A stretch of 64,000 nt of DNA from Hemerocallis citrina (lineage: Eukaryota; Streptophyta; Magnoliopsida; Asparagales; Asphodelaceae), in contig CM030363.1 of the NCBI GenBank assembly GCA_017893485.1, positions 109,921,073-109,985,072 on the forward strand, written 5' to 3'. The stretch's first letter is position 1. Every line of letters begins with the position of its first letter. This document shows, piece by piece, positions 47,721 through 60,123 of the stretch. The position numbers and the translations under genes are program-made. The notes below the pieces were generated by a model. That model was given only the letters and a program-made list of their open reading frames with translations. It was not told the origin of the DNA and did not search any database.

Positions 47721-49717
47721 CACGTAGGATCAATGGATCCCCTTTCGAGTATACATTTCTGAATTATCCACTAATAGATCTGTCCCTTAAACCCCAGCTT
47801 GGTTATTTTATTATTAATGTCTAACAAGCATGTATATGTGCAAAATATATCAAGAATAATGTGGCATGATCATGTGACAAGTGCAAGTTGCAACTAAACA
47901 TGTACGAGTGCAAGATATTTCTTAAAAGACTAAAATAAACAAATCTCAAGTTCAGGACAGCAAGACCATACTGTAGCAAAACAGTGATTCCTAGTATTAT
48001 AAACAAGCACAACTGGATCCGTCAAAGGATTTGAAAAATAGACTTCCACACGAATCAAGCGAATATAAATAAGTCATATATTAATTCACAAAAACACAGC
48101 TCAAAACTGATTTGAATACAGAAATTAGGTTCAGCTAGAAATCAAGATAACAAATTCAAGAACAGGAAAACGGCCTGAAAATACATTAAATAAATCCACG
48201 AAAAATCTGGGGTAGTCCCCTATATGTCCAGTATCTAAATATAATGTTTCAGATTTTTTCAGTAAAAATAGATCAGTCATCAAAAATAAGAAAGCATCAA
48301 GAAAACATAGTTTGGCAAATCTGGAAATCCCAACACTGCTGTACGAAAACTATGATATCTCGCAACCAATGAAACAAAATCCAATTTGGCCAAAGGGAGA
48401 TGAAAATAGATAGAATATACTAACTTTCACATTTCACAACCATTTTTCATACAGTAAAAGGAATCATAGTGAAAATAAGATTCGTTACAGAACAGCGAGC
48501 AAAATACCGCACGTATAGATTTTATAAACGAGCATGGAACATCACATAAAACTTATCAATAAAATTCACCAAAATTCTGGGTAATCCCTAACTAGATAAA
48601 GAAACACTGACCAAAGTTTTGGACCAAAATAATATGTATAGAATAGTTCTTTAAAATAATTCATCATCAAAATTACCAAAAAATAGAATCTGGAAAAGAT
48701 CAACACCTCTGTACTAAAACAGTCATAACTCAGTCATACGAAATCAAAATAAAGAAAGGTCAGAGGAGTTTGAAAATAGATGAAATTCTCTAAAACTCAT
48801 ATTTTATACTGAAATTAAGATAATACTGTAATACGGTCGAAAACAGCAAACAAAACAGAACAGCGGCATAATACAGATTTTTCCCTTAAAAACGAAATTA
48901 TCATAGATTCAAGAAAATTGATCCAAACACATCCAAACATGAAATCGAGTCTACCAAGTGTTTAAACATCATGATTTAGGGTACCTAACATGTCCACGCC
49001 AAGAATTTCACATGGGTCTCAACCAAAATACGAATTCTCACAAAAGTCTCACATACACGATCCAATTCAAGAACGGGCGAATCCTAGGTTAATTCATGTC
49101 CATATTGTGTCATGAGTCATCTATGGTCAAGTTTTCACAATAGAGATGAAACCCATCAAGAAAAACACAAACAAGAGTTGTCTCTAGACCCAACTACACT
49201 ATAGGTGAACTTTTTGACTTGTATCAAACAAATGAATTGGAGTACAAGTTACTTTCCTTAATTGGGGATGAAGAACGATGCAAACAAGAATAGAAGCAAA
49301 ACCCACGAATGAAAATCTGCTAATCCATGAATCCAAGCAACTCAAGCAAGAATCTTCATACGAACGAACTTCCAAAAGCGCACGACGATCAAAGTGGCTA
49401 GCGACTACTTGAGAACTCCACGAGAGAGAACTAGGGGCTTATATGGTGCAAGGGGGTGTTATGGTGGTGAGTAGGAGGTGCAAGGAGATGTCGGCAAGGG
49501 AAGGAGAAGGGGCTCGGGTTGTGGTGTGCCGGAGTGGAGGGAAGGCCGAAGGTGGGGTGGCTCGGCCTGAGGGGATGGCCGGGCTGTGGGTGGTGTGTGT
49601 CGGCCTGGAGGTGGGTAGGCGGGTGTGGGTGTGCAGCCGCAAGGAGAGGGAGAGGATAGGGGGCCAGATGAGAGGGGGAGAGAATTTAAGGTTAGGTTTT
49701 AGGGTTTGGGGTGAGGG

Positions 49718-49725
49718 TTTATATA
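49718..49725 (-). promoter_or_regulatory. TATA box of LTR V
   Basis: Minus-strand TATATAAA upstream of the GC-rich leader, matching the layout of the other LTRs of this family. Confidence 0.55.
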
Positions 49726-50148
49726 GGGTTAGGATGTGGGTTAATGGGTTAATGGTATTAAAAGTAGTAGTAGGTTTCCAATTGGGTCTTAGATTTTGGG
49801 TCAAATTAAAATAGGAATGCAAATAGGATTAGGAATTTCTTTGGCATTGAAAATCTTATTAGGGATCAAATTAATAGGAGTGGGAAAAAGACAACCAAAA
49901 CACCACCTCAACACCAAGAAAAATAAAAATAAAGATATCGAGACCAAAAATGAGGGAAAGATCAAAATAATGAAGAACGGAACAAAAGAGACAATCAATC
50001 AAACACAAGTAGCTCAAAATGAAATAAAATGAATACATATTGAAAACAACTCTAATATACGGTTCAGAAAAATATAAGAGAGAAAAATACACCAAATGAA
50101 AAATATAGTAAAAAATACACAAAATGAAAAATAGGGGTTACAAAAACA

Positions 50149-50502
50149 ACGAGTTCAAAGCTCAGCTCCTCGCCCGAGCTACTCCAACAGCTACTGCAAT
50201 GAGGTTGGAGCTCAGCTTATCGCAGGAGCTACTCGAACAATTCATTATGTCAGAAACAACGAGGTCAGAGCTCACCTCGTTACCCGAGCTACTCCAACAA
50301 TTTGCTAACTCCAAAACAATGGGATCGGAACTTAGTTCGTCGTCCGAGCAACCTCAATAATTCACTGACTCAAAAACCATGAGCTCAGAGTTCAGCTCAT
50401 TACCAGAGCTACTCCAATAATTCGTTAACTCCAAAACAACAAGTTTGTAGCTCAGCTCAGGAGATCCCGAGCTACTCCAACAACTCGCTAATAATGAGTT
50501 AC
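50149..50502 (+). repeat. 62 bp tandem array, segment 2
   Basis: Same units as 46430-46725, with anchors CCCGAGCTACTCCAACA near 50173, 50284 and 50465. It ends in the GTTAC target site of retrotransposon U (50498-50502). Confidence 0.88.
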
Positions 50503-52054
50503 TGTTGTGAAATCTAGCTATCTAAATATATAGATGAACTAAACACAAATTAAAAACCTCGCAAGTGTACGAACCGTGTATAGAAGCGTAGTTACGAGCA
50601 AGGGTCGATCCCACAGAGATTGTAGAAATTAACTTACTAACCAATGAAATAGAAATAAGGATCTTAAGGTGTTGTTCTAAAGAAATAAAAAGATTAAAAA
50701 TTGTATCTAGTAGTTCTGAATCACAAATATCTATTGAGTAGTTGGGTTTTGATTTCCACCTGTAGTCAGTAATGCTAAGTCACCTTCTTCACTACTCTAA
50801 TTACTCATGTTCGTTCATTTAAGGGCATGGTATCTACTCCTTAAAGTATTATTTCCCTAAGCCAAGAATTAGGCATGGTATCTACTCTAATTCGTTTCTT
50901 TCCTTAAGTATTTAGCATGGTATCTACTAAGTTGCACTTAAAGAAAACATATGAACAATGGAAACGAACAAACACTCAAAGATCTAGAAATTGGTATCAG
51001 ATCTAGATCCTTCAAGTTGATTAAACCAAGAACCCCTAAAGATTCCTGTGTTACAAGTTATGGGCACGAGATATGGGTCGTCTCTATACTCATATAACAG
51101 ATTCAGATTTATAACATGCAAACTTGATAATCTCAGGTTCTGTAGGGCAGTCGACTTGCTCTCACTCTCAGTCGACTGCTCTTAGAACTTCTGAACAAGT
51201 TTGTCTATTATAAATCTATACCAATACTCTCAGGTTTAATCAATAAGTAACAGAATAGCATTAAGAAGAATATAAGCATTACATAACTACGGTTTCAATC
51301 CACCTAACTATGAAATTAGTTCCACATAATAAGATTTTTATTGACTAACAGTTTCGAATACATGATGAAAAATACAGAACTAGAAAGAGAAGAAATAAAC
51401 GGATGTAGTTCGGCCAGATAGGTCGGCTGGCTGTCACACAGTCGACCAGCGCGTTGCTTCAGTGAACACGATCTCCTTCTTCTTCGATGCTGATTGAATA
51501 ATTTTCTTGATTGATGACTCGATGATTCAGAAGTTCCGTCCTTCGATTCCTTTTCAAATAACGCCTCTTTGTTGATATTTATAGAACACGGGAAGGGAAT
51601 TAGGGTTTGCCTCCTTACCGAAAAAGTCCTTTTCTTTCCTTTATTTCTTTTCTTCCTTAATCTGCGTTGATTTGGATTAGATGCGGATGGATCTTATCTT
51701 TTCACTCCGCCGGATGCAGTCGACTGGTATTGAGTGTAAGTCGACTGTGCCGAGACATCTGTGGCTTCATGATTCCTCAGTCAAGTCGACTGATGTTGGG
51801 GAAGTCGACTGTGCCGAACCCCAGTAATCTCTCTGTCCGGTCGACTGATGAAGAGCCAGTCGACTGTTGCACTGCAGTTCCCTGTATATCATCCTCTCAG
51901 TCTGTATTAGTCTGGAATCTGCTTCGTTTTGCTGCTTTGGGTTGTTTCCTTTGGAAAACAGAAAAGAGGAGTAAAATACCACATATAGAGCATATAAATG
52001 TCCAATTGCAATAAGATTATTGCTCCTAAATGTGAATATTCTTGAGTTCATCAA
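50503..52054 (-). repeat. U 3' LTR
   Basis: 1,552 bp. In plus orientation it runs from TGTTGTGAAATC to GAGTTCATCA. It contains about nine copies of GTCGACT-type motifs, mostly AGTCGACTG, with five or six clustered at 51717-51870. The 115-residue open frame at 51667-52014 is not a supported gene. Confidence 0.95.
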
Positions 52055-52090
52055 ATACCCCCAAACTTAGCTTTTGCTTGTCCTCAAGCA
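52055..52090 (-). promoter_or_regulatory. Polypurine tract of U
   Basis: Minus-strand GCTAAGTTTGGGGGTATT abuts the 3' LTR, preceded by GAGGACAAGC. A second, very similar motif (GAGGACAATG, then CTAAGTTTGGGGGTAG) lies at about 52831-52862. Confidence 0.8.
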
Positions 52091-53045
52091 AAAAGTGAAA
52101 TTATGAACAAGGGGAAAATAATAGTCTCGCTCCATCACTCCAAGAAAATGTCTCATTATGCAAGCATCAAAATTTTGCAATCAAAATTATAAACAATTTG
52201 CAAATAAAGTAAAAACAAGCATACCCACTTTCTCTTGTGCAATTGTCTATTCATAACTCCTAACCCAACCACACTTGTCATGCAATTAATTATAGTTATA
52301 GTATGTAACACTCCATCTGTGATTATCCCTTTTCTCTACTACAAACCGAGTAGCAAACTAGAGTTTTTTTTTTTTTTACGGCTCTTCTTTAAGTCGTCAC
52401 TTGTCTTTTGATGCGAGTGCAAGACATTTGTGATGAATCCACCCGGTTACTCAACAAGTCACAAACTTTAAGTGCTTTGCATACTCATATTTCAAGTTGC
52501 CGTTTGACGTAAAGGTAAACATTGGTGATGAATACCCCTAGTTACTAAGCAACTCAAAACATTGGAGTAGATTGACTTTATTCATATATATATATTCTTT
52601 TCGTTTTTACTCTATTTACTTAAACTCTGTTTAGGACTAGATCAAAGGGAATAATCACTAGAAAAAGCATCACATTTGTTTTTTTTTTTTTTGTATAATC
52701 GCATGACTCGTACAATTTTGTAAGGAATTATGAAACTCTACAATCCTAAAGTAAATAAGTATCCTTACTCTTACTTTATAAGAAATTGTTTATCCCCAAA
52801 AAAATAAAAAGACTCCAAATGTAAATAACTACCCCCAAACTTAGATGGAACATTGTCCTCAATATTCGCACAAAACTTAAAGTATAGGCATGTGTTACCA
52901 ACTAGTTTGAAGGAAAGAAATAAAATAAAGAAATAAAGAATTGATTAAAGAAATAAATAACTAGAGAGGGTAAGTACTCCCCTGAAAAATTGGGTTGCCT
53001 CCCAATAAGCGTTGTGTTTTCTGTCTTCAGCTAGACTTGATGAGT
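52091..53045 (-). other. U 3' non-coding region, no env-like gene
   Basis: About 950 bp between the end of pol and the 3' polypurine tract. AT-rich with two T tracts (52366 and 52679 regions), a second polypurine-like motif, and an imperfect internal repetition around GTGATGAAT/GTTACT (52430-52470 and 52528-52560). No open frame resembling an envelope protein is present. Confidence 0.7.
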
Positions 53046-56000
53046 TCATACAATGTATTGAATGGTTTGAAGATTCACATCCTCCTCTTTCGGCTCCATA
53101 CTCATCTCAATGTACGGCTTTTCCCTATGCCTGTTCACCTTGAATGTTTGATTTTTCTCTTTGCTATGAACCTCCAACGCTCCATATGGGAAGACTTTTG
53201 TAACAATGTATGAGCCATACCATCGTGACATAAGCTTGCCTGGAAAGAGCCTTAATCTTGAGTTGTATATTAATACCTTCTGTCCTTCATAAAACTCCTT
53301 CCTTGCTAGCTGTTTATCATGGTACAACTTGGTCCTTTCCTTGTGCAACTTTGCATTTTCATATGCGTCGTGCCTCAACTCTTCAAGCTCGTTCAGTTGC
53401 AATCTTCTTTTTTTGCCTGCTTGTTTCATATCAAAATTGAACCTTTTGATGGCCCAATAGGCTTTGTGTTCCAACTCTACTGGCAGATGACAGGCTTTTC
53501 CAAAAACCAAACGGTATGGTGACATGCCGATGGGTGTCTTATATGCCGTTCGGTAGGCCCATAATGCATCGTTCAAGCGTAGCGACCAATCCTTTCTCCT
53601 TGTATTTACTGTATTTTCCAAAATGTTCTTGATTTCTCTGTTGCTAATCTCCACCTGCCCACTGGTTTGAGGATGATATGGAGTACCCACTCTATGTGTA
53701 ATCCCATATTTCTTCATCAAAGAAGCAAATGGAAAGTTATTGAAGTGGCTCCCTCCATCACTAATTATTGCTCGTGGTGTACCGAACCTAGTGAAAATGT
53801 TCTCCTGCAAAAACTTGACAACAACTTTGTGATCATTAGTTTTTGAGGGACAACCTCGACCCATTTAGACACATAATCCACACCCACAAGTATATATAAA
53901 TAACCAAAAGAGTTAGGAAAAGGACCCATGAAGTCGATTCCCCAAACATCAAAAAGCTCAATTACTTGGATGTTTTGCAGTGGCATTTGATTTCTAGAAG
54001 AGATGTTGCCTGTTCTTTGGCATTTGTCACAAGTCCTGCAAAAAGAAAAAGCATCTTTGAATACATTAGGCCAATAAAAACCAGATTGCAATACCTTGAG
54101 TGCTGTTCTTTTTGGTCCAAAATGTCCTCCACATGCATATTGGTGGCAATGTTGTAGAATACTCATTTGCTCTTCTTCTGCCACACATCTTCTTATAATT
54201 TGATCAGGGCAGAATTTGAACAAATAAGGATCATCCCAATAATAGTGCTTGCACATGGCCACCAGTCTCTTTCTTTCCTGTTGTGTCATACCTGGAGGGA
54301 AAACATGAGCAGTGAGATAATTTACAATATCTGCAAACCATGGAAGTTGTATATTTATTTCAAATAAATTTTCATTTGGGAAATTTTCATTAAGTGGGGA
54401 CACAATTCTTTCTTCCTCCTGTAGTAATCTGGACTTAGTGATCTGCCACAACATTGTCACTTCCTTTCTTGTCTCTAATCTCAAGGTCGAATTCTTGAAG
54501 CAACAGCACCCATCTGATCAACCTAGGCTTAGCATCCTTTTTAGCAAACAAATATCTCAAAGCGGCATGGTCAGTGAAAACAATGACTTTAGAACCAATC
54601 AAATATGATCTAAACTTCTCTACAGCAAAAATGACAGCTAACATTTCTTTTTCAGTAGTGGAGTAATTAAGCTGTGCATCATTTAAAGTTCGAGAAGCAT
54701 AGTAAATAACATGGGGTACCTTATTGATTCTTTGACCTAAAATAGCTCCCAAAGCATAATCACTTGCATCACACATAAGCTCGAAGGGATGGTTCCAATC
54801 TGGTGCCATGACAACAGGTGAAGAAATGAGAAGATTTTTCAATGTAATAAAAGCATTTGTGCACTCTTCTGTCCATGCAAACTCAACGTCCTTAGCCAAT
54901 AATTCACAAAGGGGTCTGGAGATTTTCGAGAAATCTTTTATAAATCTTCTATAGAACCCTGCATGTCCAAGAAAACTCCTAACACCCTTGATTGTAGTGG
55001 GAGGGGGTAGCTTTGATATGATGTCAATTTTTGCCTTGTCCACCTCTATGCCCCCTTTTGACACCACATGTCCCAAGACAATACCTTGTTGTACCATAAA
55101 ATGGCACTTTTCCCAATTCAGCACTAAATTGCATTCTTCACATCTCTTAAGTACAAGCTGCAAATGGTTAAGGCATTCATCAAAACAAGATCCAAAAACA
55201 CTAAAATCATCCATAAATACCTCGATGAACCTTTCCACCATGTCTGAAAATATACTTATCATGCATCTCTGAAATGTAGCTGGTGCATTGCACAATCCAA
55301 AGGGCATCCTCCTATATGCAAAAGTACCAAAAGGACATGTAAAAGTGGTTTTTTCTTGATCTTCTAGAGCAATAGCAATTTGATTATAGACACTATAACC
55401 TATCTAAAAAACAGTAATGACTATATCCTGCTAATCTTTCTAACATTTGATCAATAAAAGGAAGAGGGAAGTGATCTTTCCTGGTTTCGTTATTCAGCTT
55501 CCTGTAGTTAATGCATACCCTCCATCCTATGGTCACTCTCGTAGGGATAAGCTCATTCTCTTCATTCTTCACCACTGTGACTCCACTTTTCTTGGGCACC
55601 ACATGTATAGGACTCACCCATTTGCTATCTGAGATAGGGTAGATGATGCCAACATCTAATAGCTTCAAGACCTCTGTTCTTACCACTTTCTTCATGTGTG
55701 GATTAAGCCTTCTCTGTGCTTCCCTGCTAGGTTTTGCATTGTCTTCAAGAAGTATTTTATGCATGCATTTGGATGGACTTATTCCCTTGATATCTGCAAT
55801 GGTCCATCCTATTGCGCTTTTGTGTTCTCGCAGTACCCTTAGCAGCTTATCTTCTTCTTGTGCACTCAAGTTTGCAGCAACTATCACTGGTAGCGTCTGG
55901 TTCTCACCCAAATATGCATGCTTCAGATGTTCAGGCAGCGGCTTAAGCTCCACGTCTGGTGTTCTGGTAGCAGTCGGGACAGTCGACTTGTTCCGTTCAC

Positions 56001-57348
56001 CCGTCGACTGGTCTGAGGAAAAACAAGTGTTATCAGTCACAATATTTTCAAATGCAGGTGCGAGTTTACCTGAGTATGACTTTGGAGTTTCAAGGTGATG
56101 TACTGTCTCTGCAATCCTACAGTCATCGTATTCTTGTTCAACATGAGATAAAGTTAGAGATTGTGTAATTGTGGCTTGTAGTGGTTCAATGCTATGTACC
56201 TGAAATGTTTGATCAACAATCTTTAGTACCACATCAACATTATAGCATTCATGGTCATCATGTGGTAATTTTAGTGTATCAAACATTTTAAATTCAACAT
56301 TTTCTCCATTTATTTTCATGCTTATAGTACCCTTTTTAAGACAAATTTTTATATCAGCTGTACTCATAAAGGGCCTACCTAGGATGATTGGTAAAGAAGA
56401 TGACATTGAAGAGTCCTCCATGTCTAACACAACAAAATCTGCAGGCAAAATGAAATCGTTTACCTGAACTAGGACATCTTCCAAAATACCTCTAGGTCTT
56501 TTGATACTGCGATCAACCAACTGCAAAGTGATGGATGTTGGTTTGAGTTCCCCCAATCCTAGCTTTTCGTAAATAAAGTAAGGAAGGAGATTTATGCTTG
56601 CCCCCAAGTCTAGCAGTGCCTTTTCAAAGAAGTGCTCACCAACCCTGCAAGGAATGGTAAAACTACCTGGGTCCTTCAATTTAGGAGGTAATTTCCTTAA
56701 CAAAACAGCGCTCACTTCTTCTGTCAAAGCCACATCCTCCCTAACCTGAAATGTTCTTTTGTGAGTACAACATACTTTCAAAAATTTGGCATAAGAAGGA
56801 ATTTGTTTAATAGCATCAAGTAGGGGGATATTAATTTCTACCTTTCTGAGAGTTTCAAAGATATCAAATAAATGTTGTTCTTTCTTTTGCTTGACTAACC
56901 TTTGAGGGAATGGTGGCAAAATTGTCCTTTCTTTTTTACTTACCTTGTTGGAACCCAAAACTTTTGATGGTTGTGTTTCTATTTCTTCTGTGTGTGCTCC
57001 AACCTTGTTTTCAATTGTCTTACCACTTCTCAGAGTTGTTACTGATTTGAGCTGTTCTTGGCCTCTAGGATTTGGTATGGTTTGTGAAGGGAGTTCTCCT
57101 GCCTTTCTTTCACTCAACTTCTTTGCGATTTGCCCGATTTGAGTTTCCAATTTCTGAATTGCTTGCCCTTGTTGGTTGCTTGTTTGATGTTGTTGTTGGA
57201 GCAATTGAAGAACGGTGGATTCAAAATCCAACTTCTTCTGTTCTTGAACTGGCCTATCAAATCCACTTCCCATTTGGAAGTTTCGTGCATGTCCTTGCGA
57301 AGATTGAGTGCCTTGATTGTTGCTCCACGAGAAATTTGGATGGTTCCT
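53046..57348 (-). pseudogene. Athila-like pol (protease, RT, RNase H, integrase), frameshifted
   Basis: Continues the gag frame on the minus strand. The protease motif is DLGASINLLP (active Asp codon at 56608-56610), and ILGRPFMST follows. RT begins with VCINYRKLN near 55510, with the catalytic motif VFMDDFSVF near 55205. RNase H has [11 protein letters not shown] near 54560. Integrase carries an HHCC-type finger (about 54030-54150), [17 protein letters not shown] and [10 protein letters not shown]; the last two give the D(35)E spacing, so catalytic residues are present. Three frameshifts break the frame: one extra base near 55400, one missing near 54436 and one extra near 53850. The final stop is at 53046-53048. 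Confidence 0.93.
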
Positions 57349-58446
57349 TCACCTTGGGTTGTATGTGTTCGAGAATGGGTTGTTCTTTGGTGGAAACACT
57401 CCTTGTCCCACATAGTTTGCATGCTCCTGATCTGTGAAAGAAGACATGGGACATGTGTCAGTTGTATGATCACAATGAAAACAAATTACACAAATTTCTT
57501 TTGTTAGATTTTTGACACTACCCATTGTTGTCATTGCATTAACAAGCATATCAATTTTTTTGTTCATGTTTGCCATTTCTAATTGTATGTTATTACTACC
57601 AGAAATTTCATAAACTCCCTGTTTTTTCGAAATGCCTCTTCCCCTTGTTGAGAATTGCTGTGAGTTCTCGCTTAGTTCTTCAAATAATTCGATGGCCTTC
57701 TCACCACTTTTCCTCATCAAGATCTCGTTACAAGCTGAATCCACAATTGCCTTGTTAGTATCATTTAAGCCCTCATAAAATGCTTGTACCTGATCGTCTT
57801 TAAGCATGTTGTGCGTAGGACACTTGAGAAGCTTGTTCTTGAAATCCTTCCATGCTTCGAAGAATAAATCTCCATCTTTTTATTGGAAGAGTTGAATCTC
57901 CCTCTTTAGTTGTTTGGTTTTCTGGGCTGGAAAGAATTCTTTCAAGAATTTTGTGGCCAATTGCTCCTATGAATTAATTGATCCTGGATCCAAAGAATTA
58001 TACCACAATTTAGCATTAAGTTTTAAAGAGAATGGAAACAAGATTAACCTGATTTGTTCAGGGGTAAGCCCTTGGACACTTTGTGTTCTGCAGAGATCAA
58101 AGAAGTCTTGCAGATGGAGGTGAGGCTCCTCGTCTGGTTTGCCACTAAAGTGGAGAACCATGCTAAGTAATTGGGGAGATAGATGCATATACCTTGTGAC
58201 ATTAGGTTGATAAGCAATGCAGGAAGGTTGCTCAATATTCTTAGGCGTGAATTTGTCCTGCATTGGTACTCGATTTGGTACTTCCTTAGCCATTGTTGCT
58301 CGTGAATTGGGTCTCTGTGCAGTCGCCTGGTCCCTTGTAGCAGTTGACTGGTTGGTCGCAGACAGCCGACCTAGTCTGTGCAGAGTGCGTTCTGTTTCCG
58401 CGTCAATAGGTAGTAGCTCTGGATGAAGCGATCGCCTTCCGTGCAT
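57349..58446 (-). pseudogene. Athila-like gag with three in-frame stops
   Basis: Open in one frame from 58446 apart from TAG at 57967-57969, TAA at 57880-57882 and TGA at 57349-57351. The retrotransposon gag region includes HLHLQDFFDLC and LNAKLWYNSL. A zinc knuckle CVICFHCDHTTDTC (C-x2-C-x4-H-x4-C) near 57450-57492 is intact. Two of the three stops lie where Trp is the likely original residue. The N-terminal ~50 residues contain a run rich in Thr/Ala/Arg that overlaps the GTCGAC-like motifs. The ATG at 58444-58446 is the first in frame, about 100 bp after the primer-binding site. Confidence 0.88.
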
Positions 58447-58544
58447 CCACCAAAGTCCTGTAACCTAGAAGAAAATATTTATTAATAAAAGAAAAGAAAA
58501 TAAAAGAAAAGATTTACTGATTTGTAAGTTAAAATGCTAGCAAT

Positions 58545-58561
58545 CCCCGGCAACGGCGCCA
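58545..58561 (-). promoter_or_regulatory. Primer-binding site of U (tRNA-Asp type)
   Basis: Minus-strand TGGCGCCGTTGCCGGGG, six bases inside the 5' LTR. This sequence is characteristic of Athila-type elements. Confidence 0.9.
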
Positions 58562-58567
58562 AAAACT

Positions 58568-60118
58568 TGTTGTGAAATCTAGCTATCTAAATATATAGAT
58601 GAACTAAACACAAATTAAAAACCTCGCAAGTGTACGAACCGTGTATAGAAGCGTAGTGACGAGCAAGGGTCGATCCTACAGAGATTGTAGAAATTAACTT
58701 ACTAACCAATGAAATAGAAATAAGGATCTAAAGGTGTTGTTCTAAAGAAATAAAAAGATTAAAAACTATATCTAGTAGTTCTGAATCACAAATATCTATT
58801 GAGTAGTTGGGTTTTGATTTCCACCTGTAGTCAGTAATGCTAAGTCACCTTCTTCACTACTCTAATTACTCATGTTCGTTCCTTTAAGGGCATGGTATCT
58901 ACCCCTTAAAGTATTGTTTCCCTAAGCCAAGAATTAGGCATGGTATCTACTCTAATTCGTTTCTTTCCTTAAGTATTTAGCATGGTATCTACTAAGTTGC
59001 ACTTAAAGAAAACATATGAACAATGGAAACGAACAAACACTCAAAGATCTAGAAATTGGTATCAGATCTAGATCCTTCAAGTTGATTAAACCAAGAACCC
59101 CTAAAGATTCCTGTGTTACAAGTTATGGGCACGAGATATGGGTCGTCTTTATACTCATATAACAGATTCAGATTTATAACATGCAAACTTGATAATCTCA
59201 GGTTCTGTATGGCAGTCGACTTGCTCTCACTCTCAGTCGACTGCTCTTAGAACTTCTGAACAAGTTTGTCTATTATAAATCTATACCAATACTCTCAGGT
59301 TTAATCAATAAGTAACAGAATAGCATTCAAAAGAATATAAGCATTACATAACTACGGTTTCAATCCACCCAACTATGAAATTAGTTCCACATAATAAGAT
59401 TTTTATTGACTAACAGTTTCGAATACATAATGAAAAATAAAGAACTGGAAAGAGAAGAAATAAACTGATGTAGTTCGGCCAGATAGGTCGGCTGGCTGTC
59501 ACACAGTCGACCGGCGCGTTGCTTCAGTGAACACAATCTCCTTCTTCTTCGATGCTGATTGAATAATTTTCTTGATTGATGACTTGATGATTCAGAAGTT
59601 CCGTCCTTCGATTCCTTTTCAAATAACGCCTCTTTGTTGATATTTATAGAACACGGGAAGGGAATTAGGGTTTGCCTCCTTACCGAAAAAGTCCTTTTCT
59701 TTCCTTTATTTCTTTTCTTCCTTAATCTGCGTTGATTTGGATTAGATGCAGATGGATCTTATCTTTTCACTCCGCCGGATGCAGTCGACTGGTATTGAGT
59801 GTAAGTCGACTGTGCCGAGACATCTGTGGCTTCATGATTCCTCAGTCAAGTCGACTGATGTTGGGGAAGTCGACTGTGCCGAACCCCAGTAATCTCTCTG
59901 TCCGGTCGACTGATGAAGAGCCAGTCGACTGTTGCACTGCAGTTCCCTGTATATCATCCTCTCAGTCTGTATTAGTCTGGAATCTGCTTCGTTTTGCTGC
60001 TTTTGGTTGTTTCCTATGGAAAAGAGAAAAGAAGAGTAAAATACCACATATAGAGCATTTAAATGTCCAATTGCAATAAGATTATTGCTCCTAAATGTGA
60101 ATATTCTTGAGTTCATCA
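58568..60118 (-). repeat. U 5' LTR
   Basis: 1,551 bp copy of 50503-52054, same boundaries and the same GTCGACT motif cluster (59780-59935). Contains the presumed promoter; an obvious strong TATA box was not singled out. Confidence 0.95.
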
Positions 60119-60123
60119 GTTAC

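Larger units (their letters stand above)
46726..50143 (-). mobile_element. Solo LTR V
   Basis: 3,418 bp, flanked by AAAAC at 46721-46725 and 50144-50148. Read on the minus strand it starts TGTAACCCCTATTTTTC (50143) and ends GGGGCATGACA (46726), as in family members X, Y and Z. It has no pol or second LTR. It contains a TATA box (49718-49725, minus), a GC-rich leader (49440-49680), and a CAAGTATCATGTA-type array (47275-47720). Overlapping open frames on both strands at 49439-49822 come from the GC-rich block. Confidence 0.93.
50503..60118 (-). mobile_element. Full-length Athila-like Ty3/gypsy retrotransposon U
   Basis: Flanked by GTTAC at 50498-50502 and 60119-60123. On the minus strand it has a 5' LTR (58568-60118), a primer-binding site complementary to tRNA-Asp (58545-58561), gag-pol (58446 to 53046), polypurine tract(s) and a 3' LTR (50503-52054). 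The LTRs differ at about 25-30 positions by eye in ~1.55 kb (about 2%), so the insertion is much younger than X. The tRNA-Asp primer site and pol type point to the Athila lineage. An env-like gene is not seen. Confidence 0.95.

Noticed and set aside
49439..49822. Two opposite-strand open frames of about 125 residues
   Set aside because: They mirror each other over the GC-rich leader of solo LTR V, which is a compositional effect.
51667..52014. 115-residue open frame repeated at 59732-60079
   Set aside because: It is the same LTR sequence in both copies of element U, without domain similarity; its conservation reflects LTR identity, not selection.
52091..53045. Possible env-like gene in the 3' region of U
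   Set aside because: No long open frame, signal peptide or membrane segment is present on the coding strand.
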